From Cupriavidus gilardii (GTDB lineage: Bacteria > Pseudomonadota > Gammaproteobacteria > Burkholderiales > Burkholderiaceae), in assembly GCF_013314895.1 (NCBI RefSeq), contig NZ_JABTYE010000009.1:1-64000 (forward strand): DNA of 64,000 bases, given 5' to 3'. Below, piece by piece: positions 31,599-41,577 of the stretch. How positions within the stretch are numbered: the first letter of the stretch is position 1; every line of letters begins with the position of its first letter. A program made the position numbers and the translations under genes. The notes below the pieces were generated by a model. It ran no database searches, was not told the origin of the DNA, and saw nothing but the letters and a program-made list of their open reading frames with translations.

Positions 31599-34500
31599 GA
31601 AGTTCAGCGACAGCCCGTTGGCGTTGACGAGGTTCACCTGGTTGGCAATAGACGTCTGCAGCGAGAGCCCGCTCGACGGCGACAGCGTCGCGCCCTGGTC
31701 GTTGAGCGCGCCCGCATAGCTGATCACGCGATAGATGCCGGGGCCGAAGTTGCCACCCGAACTTTGCGAGACGTTGATGGTGCCGTCCAGCGTCAGATTG
31801 CCCCCCACGTTGACCAGATCGTTCCACTGGCCACCGACCACGTTGGCCTCGCCGAAATTGACGTCGAGGTTGGCATTCGGGCCCAATTGCAGGCCGCCGT
31901 TGATGGAGAGCGTGCCCGGTGCCCCCGCTGCATTGCCGGGGCTCAGGGTGCCGCCATCGGCAACGGTCACGCCGCCGCCGATGGTGCCGATGCCGCCGAG
32001 CGTCGCACCGCTGGCAACCGAGGTCATGCCGGTGGCGCCGGACTGGTTGCCGTTGACCAGCAAGGTGCCCGACTGCACGTTGGTGGGGCCGGTATAGGTA
32101 TTGGTGCCGGTCAGCGTCGTCGTGCCCGTTCCCACCTGGTTGACGGCACCGCTACCCGAGATCGTCCCGGCAAAGGTGTACGCGTCCGACCGGTTGAAGG
32201 CTAGCGCGCCGTTGTTGGCGACGTTGCCGGTCAGCGTGCCCGTGGTCGTACCGTTGCCGATCTGCAGCGTGCCGGCATCGATGGTCGTGCCGCCGGAATA
32301 GCCGTGATTACCGGTCAGCGTCAACACACCGCTGTTCTGCTTGTTCAGCGTTTCGAATGCGCTGATACGGGCGCCGTCGAGCGTGAGCGCCGCCGCATTG
32401 TTGACGGCCAGCGTATCGGTGCCGGCGCCGCCCGTCACACCCGTGCTCGCCAGCGTCGCGCCGTCGTTGAGCCGGAGCGTGTCGTTGCCTGCGCCGAGGC
32501 TCAATGCGGTCGCGCCGGAATCGAGCGTACCGGCGACATTGATGGTATCCGCACCGTCGCCGAGATCGCCCGTGGCGCGCAGCAGACCGGCCGTGCCCAC
32601 CGTGATCGTGTTGGCTCCGGCATCGCCTGTCAGCGCCGCGGCCGCGCCGGCAGCGCCGGTCATGGTGCCGTTCACCGTCAATGCCGACGTGCCGGTCATG
32701 CCGATGGTGGCGCTCGCCAGGCTGCCGTCGACCTGAAGCGTGCCGGCGCCGACACGCGTGGCGCCGATGCTGTTGCCGGTGGAAGCCAGCACCGTGGTGC
32801 CGGTGCCGATCTGCGACAGTGCCCCGGCACCGCTGAGCGTGCCGTTGATATTGAAGGTGTCGCTGCGATTGACCGCGAGCGTCGACGTGCTGGCGTGGAC
32901 GATCACGTTGCCGGTGCCCACATTGCCCGACGTGCCGCCGTTGCCGACCACCAGCGTGCCATCGTTGACGACAGTATTGCCGGAATAGGTGTTGTTGCCG
33001 GTCAGCACCCAGGTACCGGTGCCGTTCTTGGCCAGCACGGTCTTGCCGGTGCCGTTGTCGCCCATGGTGCCGCCCATGGTGTTGTTGCCGGTATTGGTGC
33101 CACCGAGCGCGATGGTGCGGCCAGTGTCGGTCCCAGTCAGCGTCACCGGCCCCGTGTTGCTGAAGACGAGCGCGCCGGTGCCCGACGATTCGATGAAGGT
33201 CGTGCCGACGTCCAGCGTGAACTGGCGGTCAGTGGTATCGCCCGCGCCGGTGTAGCGCAGGGTCGAGCCATTGCCGATCACCAGGTTCGACGCGGCGCTG
33301 GAAGAGTCGCCGATGCTGCTTGCCTGATTGCCGTCGGCGAGCTTGGTCACAGCCAGGACGCCGCCGCTGATCGTGGTCGGTCCGCTGTAGTCGCTGTTGA
33401 TGTTTTCGAGAACCCAGGTACCGGTGCCGGTCTTTGTCAGTGCCGTGGCACCGCCCGCATCGTCGGTGATCTGCGCCGCCAGGCCGTTGTTGGCGGTGCT
33501 GGTGCCACTGAGCGTCAACGTACGGCTGCCCGCGCCATCAAGGGCGGTCGCGGCCGTATTGGTGAAGCGCACTGCGCCGCTGCCCGACGCATCGAGGGTC
33601 CCTCCCCCCGCGCCGAGAGTGAACTGTCGATTGGTGCTGTCACCGGTGCCGGCATAAGACAGCGTGCCGCCGTTCAGCACCAGGTTGCCGGCATCCGCCA
33701 GCGACGCACCGATCGAGCTGTTGATGCCGCCGTCCTTCAGCGAATGGACCACCAGCGTACCGCCGCTGATGACAGTCGCGCCGGTATAGCTGCTGGCCGA
33801 ACCCGACAGCGCTTGCGTACTACCGGCGCCGGTCTTGACCAAGCCACCACTGCCGCTGATCGCACCGCTGAAAGTCCTGGACTGGCCATGGCTGATCCCG
33901 AGCGTGCCGGAGCCGAGCGTCACATTGCCGGCACCACCAAGGCTCAGCACGGTGTTGCTGAAGTTCGCAAGATCGGCCGTGCCCGCGTTGACGATCAGCG
34001 CCCCCGTGCCGAAGGCGCTGGTCGAGCCGGCGCGCAGGATGCCCTGCTGGATCGTCGTGCCACCGCTATAGGTGTTGTTCCCGCTCAGCTCCAGGGTGCC
34101 GGCTCCCAGCTTGACGAGCTGACCGCCGCCAATCGCCTGCCCCCGGAAGGTCAGCGTGGTTCCGGAGTTCGCGACGCCGATCCATCCGCCGGTCGTGAAG
34201 CCACGATCCGTGATGACGCTGTTGCCGGTGTAGTTCAGCGTGCCACCGGCCAGCACGAGATTGCTGGAGGCGGAGTCGGATGTACCGATATCGCTGACTT
34301 CACCACCGTTGGCCAGGCACGACACATTGAGCGTGCCCCAAATGGTGGTGGGGCCGGCATAGGTGTTCTTGCAACCGCTGAAGGTCTGCGCGCCGGAACC
34401 AAGCGTCACTCCACCCGCACCGCCGATGATGCCGCTGAACGTGTTGCCGGTGCCGTCCATGATGTAGCGCGTCGTGGACAGGACACCGAGGTTCAAGGTG

Positions 34501-37500
34501 CCGTCGCCCCCGAGCCCGCCGGTTCTGACGTTCGCGATATCGGCGATGTCGAGCGTGGCCCCACTATTGACCGTCACGGGCCCGGTGCCAAAGGGCTTTG
34601 CGGACCCGGCCCGCAGCGTGCCGGCACTGACCGTGGTACCGCCCGTATAGTCGTTCGTCCCCGACAGAATCAGCGTGCCGCCTCCGGTCTTCGTGAAGCC
34701 GCCGCTACCTGTCGCGGTACCGCTGACGGTCAACGTCGCCCCGCCGTCCATCACGCCGATGCCGCCGCCATTGGTCAGCGTGAAGCCGCGATTCGATGAG
34801 TTCGTCCCGCCTGCGTAGGCCAGTCTGCCGCCGTCTTGCAGCACCAGGTTCGACGAGGCGTTGGAGGAGGCCCCGATGCTGCTGTTGGTGCCACCATTGG
34901 CCAGCGTGCCGACCTCGAGGGTGCCGCCATTGATCGTAGTCGGTCCCGTGTAGTCGCTGCCGCCGTTCGACAGTACCAGCGTACCGGGGCCGGTCTTGGT
35001 CAATCCCGCGCCATCGGCGCTTGTCACCACGCCACCGAACTCGAGCCGGGCCGCTGGATCGCTGACGGCGATGGTCGCGTTGGTAACGGTTCCCGATCGT
35101 GCGATGGTGAAGCTGCGGTCGCTGACATCACCATCGCCCGTGTATTCCAGCGTCGCGCCCTGGATGATCAGGTTCGAAGCATCCGGGCCGGAGGCGCCGA
35201 TGGAACTGGCGCCCCCGCCGTTGGCGATCGTATCGACAGACAGCGTACCGCCGGCGATGGTGGTCCCGCCCGTGTAGCTGTTCGCAGCGTTGTCCAGCGT
35301 GACCCGACCCGTTCCACCCTTTGTGAATCCGACCGAGGCTCCCTGGTTATCGGTGATCTGCGAGGCGATGGTGAAATTGCCGTCGCTGTTCTGCTGCACG
35401 CCGAGGATGCCGCCGCCCGTGGTTCCGGTGATCGTGCCGCCGGTAATGGTCTGATCGTTGGCGCCCACCGAGGGGGCCACGATGATCGTGCCGTCGACTC
35501 CAAGCGTCTGGCCGTCGGCGACCGTCACCGTGGTCGAGACCGGCGCGGTGTAGCGCAGGCCAGCCAGCTGCACCGTGCTTCCGACCGTGCCGAAGAATCC
35601 GTCGACGTCGGTGATGTACTGCCCGGCGCCCCAGGTGGCGGCGTTGTCCATGTCCGTATAGTCGGACTCGGTGAAGGCGACGATGTTGCCGGCATCGACC
35701 TTGGCATAGTCGGAGCCGTTGACCGTCGCCCAGCCGCCGACGGATGCGCTGTCGGTCTTGATGTTGCCGCTGGTGGGAACCTGGAAGTCCACCAGGCCGC
35801 CATTGTGGGTGATAGTGCCGAGGTCCAGCGTGATGCTGCCGCCGGTGCCAGCCACTGCGCCCACCGTGTTGCTGCCACCGTTCACGGTCAGCCCGGCCAG
35901 TTCCTGCGTATTGCTTTCGCCGTCGTCGCCAGTGACCAGCAGCGAGCCGCCGGACATGGTCACCGTCGAGGTGCTTGCCAGGATGTTGTTGGCCGGGGCG
36001 CTGTCAGGGGTGAAATCGAGCGCCAGCGTGCCACCGTTGATCTGGGTGGTGCCGGTGTAGGCGTTGGCGCCGCTGAGCGTCAGCGTGCCGCCGCCATCCT
36101 TGATCAGGTTGCCGGCGCCCTGGATCGAGCCGGCATAGCTGCTGCTCGCCCCCGTAACGACGTTGAGCGAGAGGTCGCCGCCACCGAGCGCCACGGTGCC
36201 GCCGTTGCCGTTGAGCGAGCTGGCGCTGAGGTCGTGACCACCGAGATCCAGCGTGCCGCCATCGACGCGGACATCCGTGGTGGTGCCGAAGGCGGTGGCG
36301 CTGCCCGCGCGCAGTGTGCCGTTGGTGACGGTCAGCTTGCCCGTGCGGGTATTGTTGCCGCTCAGCACCCAGGTCCCGGCGCCGTCGCTGACGAGATCGC
36401 CATTGCCTGCGATCGTCCCGCTGATGGTGTTGTCGGCGCCGGTAAAGCTTCCTCCCAACGTCAGCGTATCGGTCGCGGCCGCCGCATCGAAATTGACCGG
36501 GCCCGTCAGTGACAGTGCGCCCGTACCATCATTGCTGAGCGTGGCGGTCGTGGTGGCCGCAGTGACCGTCCAGGTACGATCGGTGGTGGCCCCGGCGCCC
36601 GTATAGCTGAGAACGCCGTTGTCGGTCAGCAGGACCGTGCTGCCTGCACCAAGCGAGCTGTTGGCACCGGCGTTGGCAAGCGTCGCGGCCTTTACCGTGA
36701 CGTTGCCGATCGACGCTGGCCCCGCAAAGGTGTTGGCACCGCCGAGCGTGATGGTGCGATTGCTGCCGCCGCCCTCGAAGCGGAACAGGCGGGTTGCGCT
36801 GGCACTGCTGATCGTCCCCGTCAGACCAAGGTCGGACGTCGATGCCCGGAAGGTCATCGCAATGGGGTTGCCGCTGGCGACAGAGATATTGCCGCTGATG
36901 TTGAGCGCACCGGTTCCGCTGTTGGCGAATACTGTCCCCGAGGGGGACGACCCTGTCGTAAAGTGGTCGATCACCCAATCGCGATTGGAGCTGTCGCCGG
37001 TGCCGACGTAACTGACGCTGTCGGCGTACTGAAGCGCCGACGTGAAGCGGATCGTGCCATTGGGTCCGGTGCCCGCCCCCAGCGAACTCGCCTGGCCGTA
37101 GTCGCGCACGGACGTGAATGCCGCGGCGCCGTTCGACCAGAACCAGGCTTGACCCGTAAAGTCGTTGGTGTCGTCTTTCATCGTGACACCGGCGCCGATC
37201 TGGACACCGCCGGTGCCGGTGTAGTGCGCGTCGCCGACTCCCCCGCCTTGCAGCGAAGGCGCCGCCCCGACCAGGTTGATTGTCCGGCCCTGCAGCGATC
37301 CGCTGGCGGAGAGGGTGCCCGCATTCATGGTCACCACGTTGCCCGCGTCGCCCAGCGCGGCATTGCTATTGACATTCAAGGTGCCGGCATTGACGTTGAC
37401 GCCTCCCGAGAATGTATTGGCACCGGTGAGAAACAGCGTGCCAGCGCCCGCCTTCGTGAGGCCCGCCGTACCGGCAATGGACGCGCCGATGGTGGCCCCG

Positions 37501-38033
37501 CCCGTGTCCGTCGTGACCGTCGGCGCAACGCCCGTCAACGTCAGCGGATTGCTGCCGGTCAACGTATAGCCATTGCCGCTGAACCGCAGGTTGTGCACGC
37601 TGATCGGGGCACCGAGGGTGACAGCGCCGCCAGCACCAGTAAAGATGGCGTCATCGCTGCGGCTGTTGTCCCACGCAGAGAAAGGACCGCTGACGCCGTC
37701 GTCATTCGCACTCCAGCGCGATGTGCTGGTGTCCCAGGTGCCGGCGCCTCCCGAACCGACGGCGGTCCCGTTCGGATCCCAGTACCGCTGCTCGGCGAAG
37801 GCCGGGGTGCCGAGCGCGCCGAGGGCCGACAGAAAGACCGCGAACATCACGCCGGGGCTGGGCGCCTGGAACAAGTCCAGGGAAAGCGGTGGACAGCTGA
37901 CCAGTTGTCCTTTCCACCGGGTCAAGCGACCGCCGCGCAGGAAGCGCGTCAAGGCCGACCGTTGGGCCGCCGCGTCGGCCGCGGGCGAGTTAATCGTGGT
38001 GGGTTGCGCATTGTCTGCCCCATCGTTGTGCAT
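31437..38033 (-). CDS. Autotransporter adhesin, N-terminal part (long signal peptide and repeat passenger)
   Basis: A 2198-residue frame whose last 25 residues are out-of-frame tail. The ATG has AGAGGAG 6 nt upstream. A long basic N region (about 60 residues, with TRFLRGGRLTRWK) leads to a hydrophobic core SPGVMFAVFLSALGAL and cleavage near TPAFA, the extended signal form of large autotransporters. The passenger is a beta-helix of autotransporter-associated repeats: units such as SYTGGTTIAGGTLSVDTIANGG occur many times, with an interlude of RTX-like GDGADTINVAGTLDSG near residue 1890. With one G restored at the frameshift the whole protein would be about 3860 residues, typical of a surface adhesin. 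Confidence 0.85.
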   Translation of the reverse strand: MHNDGADNAQPTTINSPAADAAAQRSALTRFLRGGRLTRWKGQLVSCPPLSLDLFQAPSPGVMFAVFLSALGALGTPAFAEQRYWDPNGTAVGSGGAGTWDTSTSRWSANDDGVSGPFSAWDNSRSDDAIFTGAGGAVTLGAPISVHNLRFSGNGYTLTGSNPLTLTGVAPTVTTDTGGATIGASIAGTAGLTKAGAGTLFLTGANTFSGGVNVNAGTLNVNSNAALGDAGNVVTMNAGTLSASGSLQGRTINLVGAAPSLQGGGVGDAHYTGTGGVQIGAGVTMKDDTNDFTGQAWFWSNGAAAFTSVRDYGQASSLGAGTGPNGTIRFTSALQYADSVSYVGTGDSSNRDWVIDHFTTGSSPSGTVFANSGTGALNISGNISVASGNPIAMTFRASTSDLGLTGTISSASATRLFRFEGGGSNRTITLGGANTFAGPASIGNVTVKAATLANAGANSSLGAGSTVLLTDNGVLSYTGAGATTDRTWTVTAATTTATLSNDGTGALSLTGPVNFDAAAATDTLTLGGSFTGADNTISGTIAGNGDLVSDGAGTWVLSGNNTRTGKLTVTNGTLRAGSATAFGTTTDVRVDGGTLDLGGHDLSASSLNGNGGTVALGGGDLSLNVVTGASSSYAGSIQGAGNLIKDGGGTLTLSGANAYTGTTQINGGTLALDFTPDSAPANNILASTSTVTMSGGSLLVTGDDGESNTQELAGLTVNGGSNTVGAVAGTGGSITLDLGTITHNGGLVDFQVPTSGNIKTDSASVGGWATVNGSDYAKVDAGNIVAFTESDYTDMDNAATWGAGQYITDVDGFFGTVGSTVQLAGLRYTAPVSTTVTVADGQTLGVDGTIIVAPSVGANDQTITGGTITGTTGGGILGVQQNSDGNFTIASQITDNQGASVGFTKGGTGRVTLDNAANSYTGGTTIAGGTLSVDTIANGGGASSIGASGPDASNLIIQGATLEYTGDGDVSDRSFTIARSGTVTNATIAVSDPAARLEFGGVVTSADGAGLTKTGPGTLVLSNGGSDYTGPTTINGGTLEVGTLANGGTNSSIGASSNASSNLVLQDGGRLAYAGGTNSSNRGFTLTNGGGIGVMDGGATLTVSGTATGSGGFTKTGGGTLILSGTNDYTGGTTVSAGTLRAGSAKPFGTGPVTVNSGATLDIADIANVRTGGLGGDGTLNLGVLSTTRYIMDGTGNTFSGIIGGAGGVTLGSGAQTFSGCKNTYAGPTTIWGTLNVSCLANGGEVSDIGTSDSASSNLVLAGGTLNYTGNSVITDRGFTTGGWIGVANSGTTLTFRGQAIGGGQLVKLGAGTLELSGNNTYSGGTTIQQGILRAGSTSAFGTGALIVNAGTADLANFSNTVLSLGGAGNVTLGSGTLGISHGQSRTFSGAISGSGGLVKTGAGSTQALSGSASSYTGATVISGGTLVVHSLKDGGINSSIGASLADAGNLVLNGGTLSYAGTGDSTNRQFTLGAGGGTLDASGSGAVRFTNTAATALDGAGSRTLTLSGTSTANNGLAAQITDDAGGATALTKTGTGTWVLENINSDYSGPTTISGGVLAVTKLADGNQASSIGDSSSAASNLVIGNGSTLRYTGAGDTTDRQFTLDVGTTFIESSGTGALVFSNTGPVTLTGTDTGRTIALGGTNTGNNTMGGTMGDNGTGKTVLAKNGTGTWVLTGNNTYSGNTVVNDGTLVVGNGGTSGNVGTGNVIVHASTSTLAVNRSDTFNINGTLSGAGALSQIGTGTTVLASTGNSIGATRVGAGTLQVDGSLASATIGMTGTSALTVNGTMTGAAGAAAALTGDAGANTITVGTAGLLRATGDLGDGADTINVAGTLDSGATALSLGAGNDTLRLNDGATLASTGVTGGAGTDTLAVNNAAALTLDGARISAFETLNKQNSGVLTLTGNHGYSGGTTIDAGTLQIGNGTTTGTLTGNVANNGALAFNRSDAYTFAGTISGSGAVNQVGTGTTTLTGTNTYTGPTNVQSGTLLVNGNQSGATGMTSVASGATLGGIGTIGGGVTVADGGTLSPGNAAGAPGTLSINGGLQLGPNANLDVNFGEANVVGGQWNDLVNVGGNLTLDGTINVSQSSGGNFGPGIYRVISYAGALNDQGATLSPSSGLSLQTSIANQVNLVNANGLSLNFWDGDAGPKNNAAVNGGNGTWRATGDTNWTGKRARSTASTPTAASPSSPAPPAR
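31507..31514 (-). other. Frameshift site in the autotransporter gene
   Basis: The minus strand reads ACC-GGG-AAG. One extra G would give NWTGEAGTINGVYANGSFAVFAG-type continuity, and the spacing from NWT to FAVFAG would then be 20 residues, the same as in the other two modules. The site is not a slippery heptamer, so programmed frameshifting is unlikely; a single-base deletion or a base-calling error in the G run fits better. Confidence 0.75.
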
Positions 38034-38361
38034 CAAATTCTCCTCTTGTGGCGTCGGGCACCTTTTGGCTCGTCAAAGTGTCCGGCCGAACATGTCGTTA
38101 TGTAAGCAATTTGATACAAGTATGTCAGAGGCTTTCGCCGTCGAATGCGTCACCTTTCGTCGGACAACGGATCACTTTGTAAATAACTGTTACAGGATCC
38201 GCGCAAGGGGGGGACTTCGGCGACCAGTACGACAAAAGTAAAATGAGAAGTAAAAATTACTTTGTTGCGCATGTCCGTTTTTGAGGGAAATCCCTGATTC
38301 GAAACTCGACGGCATTTCGTGTTGTCGAACCAATCGGTCGAACTCAGTGATCGCCGTCGCC
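38034..38361. other. AT-rich intergenic region upstream of the autotransporter
   Basis: This 328-bp gap is clearly more AT-rich than its surroundings. It holds the minus-strand promoter candidate listed separately and a small inverted repeat AAGTAA-AAA-TTACTT around 38252-38266. I see no gene in it. The low GC may reflect silencing-protein binding or acquisition of the adhesin locus by transfer. Confidence 0.5.
38099..38128 (-). promoter_or_regulatory. Candidate sigma-70 promoter of the autotransporter
   Basis: CTGACA and TACATA are separated by 18 bp on the minus strand; the predicted start leaves a leader of about 60 nt before the ATG with its AGAGGAG ribosome site. Confidence 0.45.
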
Positions 38362-38562
38362 ATGCAGCGCCTTCTCGTCATCGCCGGTGTGATCCTCGTC
38401 GTCGCGGGCCTGCTGTGGCCCTGGCTGTCGCGTCTTCCGTTCGGCCGCCTGCCCGGCGATATCCATATCGTTCGGGAAGGGTTCAGCTTCCATTTCCCCA
38501 TCACCACCTGCATCGTGATTTCGCTGATCGTGTCGCTGGCGATCTGGCTGTTCCGGCGCTAA
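38362..38562 (+). CDS. DUF2905 small membrane protein
   Basis: A 66-residue protein with two membrane helices (LLVIAGVILVVAGLLWPW and TCIVISLIVSLAIWLF) joined by RLPFGRLPGDIHIVREGFSFHFP, the DUF2905 signature. Function unknown; the family is widespread and highly conserved. The ATG lacks a clear ribosome site, and an in-frame GTG five codons upstream is an alternative. It is followed by the phnC promoter region and is probably a separate unit. Confidence 0.85.
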   Translation: MQRLLVIAGVILVVAGLLWPWLSRLPFGRLPGDIHIVREGFSFHFPITTCIVISLIVSLAIWLFRR

Positions 38563-38624
38563 GGCGCCTGTGGAAGGGTTCCCTGAAAAAAGGCGACCGT
38601 CTCCAACGCGCAAACGCCTCGCCA

Positions 38625-38658
38625 CCGTCATCGCACTGTCATTCCCTCCCTCCAGAAT
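38625..38658 (+). promoter_or_regulatory. Candidate Pho-box promoter of phnCDE
   Basis: CCGTCAT-CGCA-CTGTCAT has the 7-4-7 architecture of a Pho box, with 13 of 14 bases of the two heptamers matching CTGTCAT. CAGAAT, a plausible -10, begins exactly 10 nt after it. PhoB control of phosphonate genes is established in other Proteobacteria. Confidence 0.6.
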
Positions 38659-38688
38659 GCGCCACGTCATTCCAGCAAGGGAGCCGAC

Positions 38689-39540
38689 ATGACCCACGCA
38701 ATTGAAGTCCGCGGCCTGAGCAAATCGTTCCGTGCCGATCGCAAGGCGCTGGACGACGTCACGCTGCAAGTGGCGCCCGGCGAAATGGTGGCCCTGCTAG
38801 GGGCATCGGGTTCGGGCAAGTCCACGCTGCTGCGCCATGTGGCCGGCTTCGTCGCCGCCGACAGTGGCGAGATTCTGGTCCATGGCCGCGCCGTGCAGCG
38901 CAATGGCCGGCTGGCGGCCGACGTGCGCAAGGCCCGCGCCGAAATCGGTTTCGTCTTCCAGCAATTCAATCTGGTCGGACGGCTGCCGGTGATCACCAAC
39001 GTGATGATCGGCATGCTGAGCCGGATCCCGAAGTGGCGCGGCCTGCTTCGATTCTTCAAGGCCGATGAGCTGCGCGCCGGGCTCGATGCGCTTGCGCAAG
39101 TTGGTATAGACGACTATGCCTTTCAACGTGCTTCGACGCTGTCGGGCGGCCAGCAGCAACGCGCCGCGATCGCCCGGACGCTGGTGCAGAACGCCCGCGT
39201 GATCCTGGCCGACGAGCCGATCGCCTCGCTCGATCCCGAGTCGTCGCGCCGCGTGATGGCGCTGCTCACGCAGATCAACCGCACGCACAAGGTCGCCGTG
39301 GTGGTGTCGCTGCATCAGGTCGACATCGCGATGCGCTACTGCCCGCGCGTGGTGGCGTTGCGCCATGGCAAGGTGGTCTACGACGGCCCGTCGCATGCGT
39401 TGACGCAGAGCATGCTGCGCGATCTCTACGGCACGGAGGCCGACGAGCTGCTGCATGACCTGGTGCCAGACCGGATCGCGATGCCGATCGACGGCTCGCT
39501 GGTACCGGCCACCATCAGGATGGACCTCGCGGCCGCCTGA
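38689..39540 (+). CDS. phnC: Phosphonate ABC transporter ATP-binding protein PhnC
   Basis: A 283-residue ABC ATPase. Walker A is GASGSGKST, the signature LSGGQQQR, Walker B VILADEP, with the H-loop histidine in VSLHQVD. The stretch [22 protein letters not shown] is typical of PhnC. It energises uptake of phosphonates with PhnD and PhnE. The frame begins with ATG after an AAGGGAG ribosome site. It is the first gene of phnC-phnD-phnE-acetyltransferase, behind a Pho-box-like promoter. Confidence 0.95.
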   Translation: MTHAIEVRGLSKSFRADRKALDDVTLQVAPGEMVALLGASGSGKSTLLRHVAGFVAADSGEILVHGRAVQRNGRLAADVRKARAEIGFVFQQFNLVGRLPVITNVMIGMLSRIPKWRGLLRFFKADELRAGLDALAQVGIDDYAFQRASTLSGGQQQRAAIARTLVQNARVILADEPIASLDPESSRRVMALLTQINRTHKVAVVVSLHQVDIAMRYCPRVVALRHGKVVYDGPSHALTQSMLRDLYGTEADELLHDLVPDRIAMPIDGSLVPATIRMDLAAA

Positions 39541-39614
39541 TGCCCTGCGTGTTCCCGCTTCCGCACCACATTCAGGCTCACGCTCTGCCCCACATTCCGC
39601 ACCGGAGACAATCC

Positions 39615-40595
39615 ATGCTTCGCAGAACCTTCTTCGCCCTGATCGCTTCGGCGATCGCCGCCGCCCCCGCCCTGGCGCAGGACGCCAAACCGCTCAGCAT
39701 CGGCTTTATCTCGACCGAATCCTCGTCCAATCTGAAGACCGCGTGGCAGCCGCTGATCGACGACCTGAGCAAGGCGCTGGGCGTGCCGATCAAGCCGTTC
39801 TTCGCTTCCGACTACGCCGGCATCATCGAGGGCATGCGCTTCAACAAGGTCCAGATCGCCTGGTTCGGCAACAAGTCTGCGATGGAGGCGGTCGATCGCG
39901 CCAACGGCGAGGTGTTTGCTTCGGTGATCGACAAGGATGGCAACCCCGGTTACTGGTCGCTGCTGATCGTCAGCAAGGACAGCGACCTGAAGTCGGTCGA
40001 GGACGTGATCAAGCGCGGCAAGGAGCTGTCCTACGGCGCCGGCGATCCGAATTCGACCTCGGGCACGCTGGTTCCCGGCTACTACCTGTGGGCCGCCAAC
40101 AAGGTCGAACCGAAGACGCTGTTCAAGGCCGTGCGCATCGGCAACCACGAGGCGAACCTGCTGTCCGTGCTGAACAAGCAGGTCGACGTCGCGGTCAACA
40201 ATACCGAGAACCTTGAGCGTTATCGCGTCAACACCGGCAAGAACCCCTACGACCAGGTGCGCGTGCTGTGGAAATCGCCGCTGATTCCAGCCGATCCGAT
40301 GGTGTATCGCAAGGACCTGCCGGCCGACATGAAGAAGAAGATCCAGACCTTCTTCGTCAACTACGGCAAGGGCACCGACGCCGCGCGCGAAAAGCAGGTG
40401 CTGGCCACGCTCACCTATCAGGGCTTCCGCCCGTCCAGCGACGCGCAGCTGGTGCCGATCCGCCAGATCGAACTGGCCAAGGAGAAGGCCCGGATCGAAA
40501 CGGACGGGACGCTGGCCGCTGCCGACAAGGAGAAGCGTCTGGCGGACGTGTCGCGTCGCCTGGCCGAGCTCGACAAGGCCGTCAGCACGCAATGA
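39615..40595 (+). CDS. phnD: Phosphonate-binding periplasmic protein PhnD
   Basis: A 326-residue periplasmic receptor. The signal peptide ends APALAQD; the mature part has the PhnD pattern [25 protein letters not shown], with the ligand-contacting stretch [25 protein letters not shown] and [15 protein letters not shown]. The ATG has CGGAGA 9 nt upstream. A strong stem-loop follows the gene before phnE, which may raise the amount of this receptor relative to the membrane parts. Confidence 0.95.
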   Translation: MLRRTFFALIASAIAAAPALAQDAKPLSIGFISTESSSNLKTAWQPLIDDLSKALGVPIKPFFASDYAGIIEGMRFNKVQIAWFGNKSAMEAVDRANGEVFASVIDKDGNPGYWSLLIVSKDSDLKSVEDVIKRGKELSYGAGDPNSTSGTLVPGYYLWAANKVEPKTLFKAVRIGNHEANLLSVLNKQVDVAVNNTENLERYRVNTGKNPYDQVRVLWKSPLIPADPMVYRKDLPADMKKKIQTFFVNYGKGTDAAREKQVLATLTYQGFRPSSDAQLVPIRQIELAKEKARIETDGTLAAADKEKRLADVSRRLAELDKAVSTQ

Positions 40596-40632
40596 TCGCG
40601 CCGTAATCGCGCCCTGTTCTGGCCCCACCGTC

Positions 40633-40657
40633 TGGCCCCGCCATGCGCGGCGGGCCA
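40633..40657 (+). other. Intercistronic stem-loop between phnD and phnE
   Basis: TGGCCCCGCC pairs with GGCGGGCCA around a 6-nt loop with a single bulged base. No T-tract follows, so it is more likely an mRNA-stabilising or processing hairpin than a terminator. Confidence 0.5.
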
Positions 40658-40701
40658 GCGCCCTACGTCTCTGTCCTCTTTCCCTCTACCGGATTGCCCT
40701 C

Positions 40702-41511
40702 ATGACCGCCACCGCCAAGCCCGGCCTGCCTTCGCCGCAAGCGAACGGACGGCCACCGCGCGCTTCCCTGTCCGCGATGCTCGTCTGGGCCATCGTGCTC
40801 GCGATGCTAGCCTTGTCCTGGCAGGGCGCCGACATGCGCCCGCTGGATCTGCTGCGCGACTCCGGCAATATGGCGCAGTTCGCCGCCGACTTCTTCCCGC
40901 CGGACTTCCGCGACTGGCGCCATTATCTCGACGAGATGCTGGTCACCGTGCAGATCGCGGTCTGGGGTACCGCACTGGCAGTCGCCGTTGCCGTGCCGCT
41001 CGGCCTGTTGTGTTCCGCCAATATCGTGCCTGCCTGGATCTATCAGCCGGCACGACGGCTGATGGACGCCTCGCGCGCCATCAACGAGATGGTCTTCGCG
41101 ATGCTGTTTATCGTCGCGGTGGGCCTGGGGCCGTTTGCCGGCGTGCTGGCGATCTGGATCCACACCACCGGCGTGCTGGCCAAGCTGTTCGCCGAGGCGG
41201 TGGAGGCAATCGATCCGCGGCCCGTCGAAGGCGTACGTGCGACCGGTGCGGGCCGGCTGGAGGAGATCATCTATGGCGTGATTCCGCAGGTGCTGCCGCT
41301 GTGGCTGTCGTTCGCGCTGTACCGCTTCGAGTCGAATGTCCGCTCGGCATCGGTGGTCGGCATCGTCGGCGCCGGGGGAATCGGCACCGTGCTGTGGGAG
41401 ATCATCCGCAGCTTCCAGTATGCGCAGACCTGCGCCGTGATGATTCTGATCATCGTGTTCGTGACGGTGATCGATCTGCTGTCGGCGCAGATCCGCAAGG
41501 TGCTGGTCTGA
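40702..41511 (+). CDS. phnE: Phosphonate ABC transporter permease PhnE
   Basis: A 269-residue inner-membrane permease with about six helices. The ATPase-contacting EAA-like loop is [22 protein letters not shown], and the C-terminal part [23 protein letters not shown] is characteristic of PhnE. It forms the channel for the PhnCDE importer. One permease gene is present, so the channel is presumably a homodimer. Confidence 0.94.
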   Translation: MTATAKPGLPSPQANGRPPRASLSAMLVWAIVLAMLALSWQGADMRPLDLLRDSGNMAQFAADFFPPDFRDWRHYLDEMLVTVQIAVWGTALAVAVAVPLGLLCSANIVPAWIYQPARRLMDASRAINEMVFAMLFIVAVGLGPFAGVLAIWIHTTGVLAKLFAEAVEAIDPRPVEGVRATGAGRLEEIIYGVIPQVLPLWLSFALYRFESNVRSASVVGIVGAGGIGTVLWEIIRSFQYAQTCAVMILIIVFVTVIDLLSAQIRKVLV

Positions 41512-41577
41512 GGCCAACGCGTTAGACTTCACTCCGTTGACCCGTCTCGCACACCGTCGCTACCCCACTACAAGCCT

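Noticed and set aside
26359..31719. An open frame of 1786 codons on the plus strand
   Set aside because: It is antisense to the repeat-rich autotransporter gene and its product is low-complexity (Ala/Gly/Arg/Gln) without a domain; GC-rich repeats keep the reverse frame free of stops.
28451..32340. Regularly repeated DNA considered as a mobile element or CRISPR
   Set aside because: The repeats are in frame and encode autotransporter passenger motifs; no transposase, inverted ends or target duplication is visible.
32304..36512. Further long plus-strand frames of 831 and 558 codons
   Set aside because: Same reason: antisense shadows of the autotransporter N-terminal part, with arginine/alanine-rich products and no ribosome sites.
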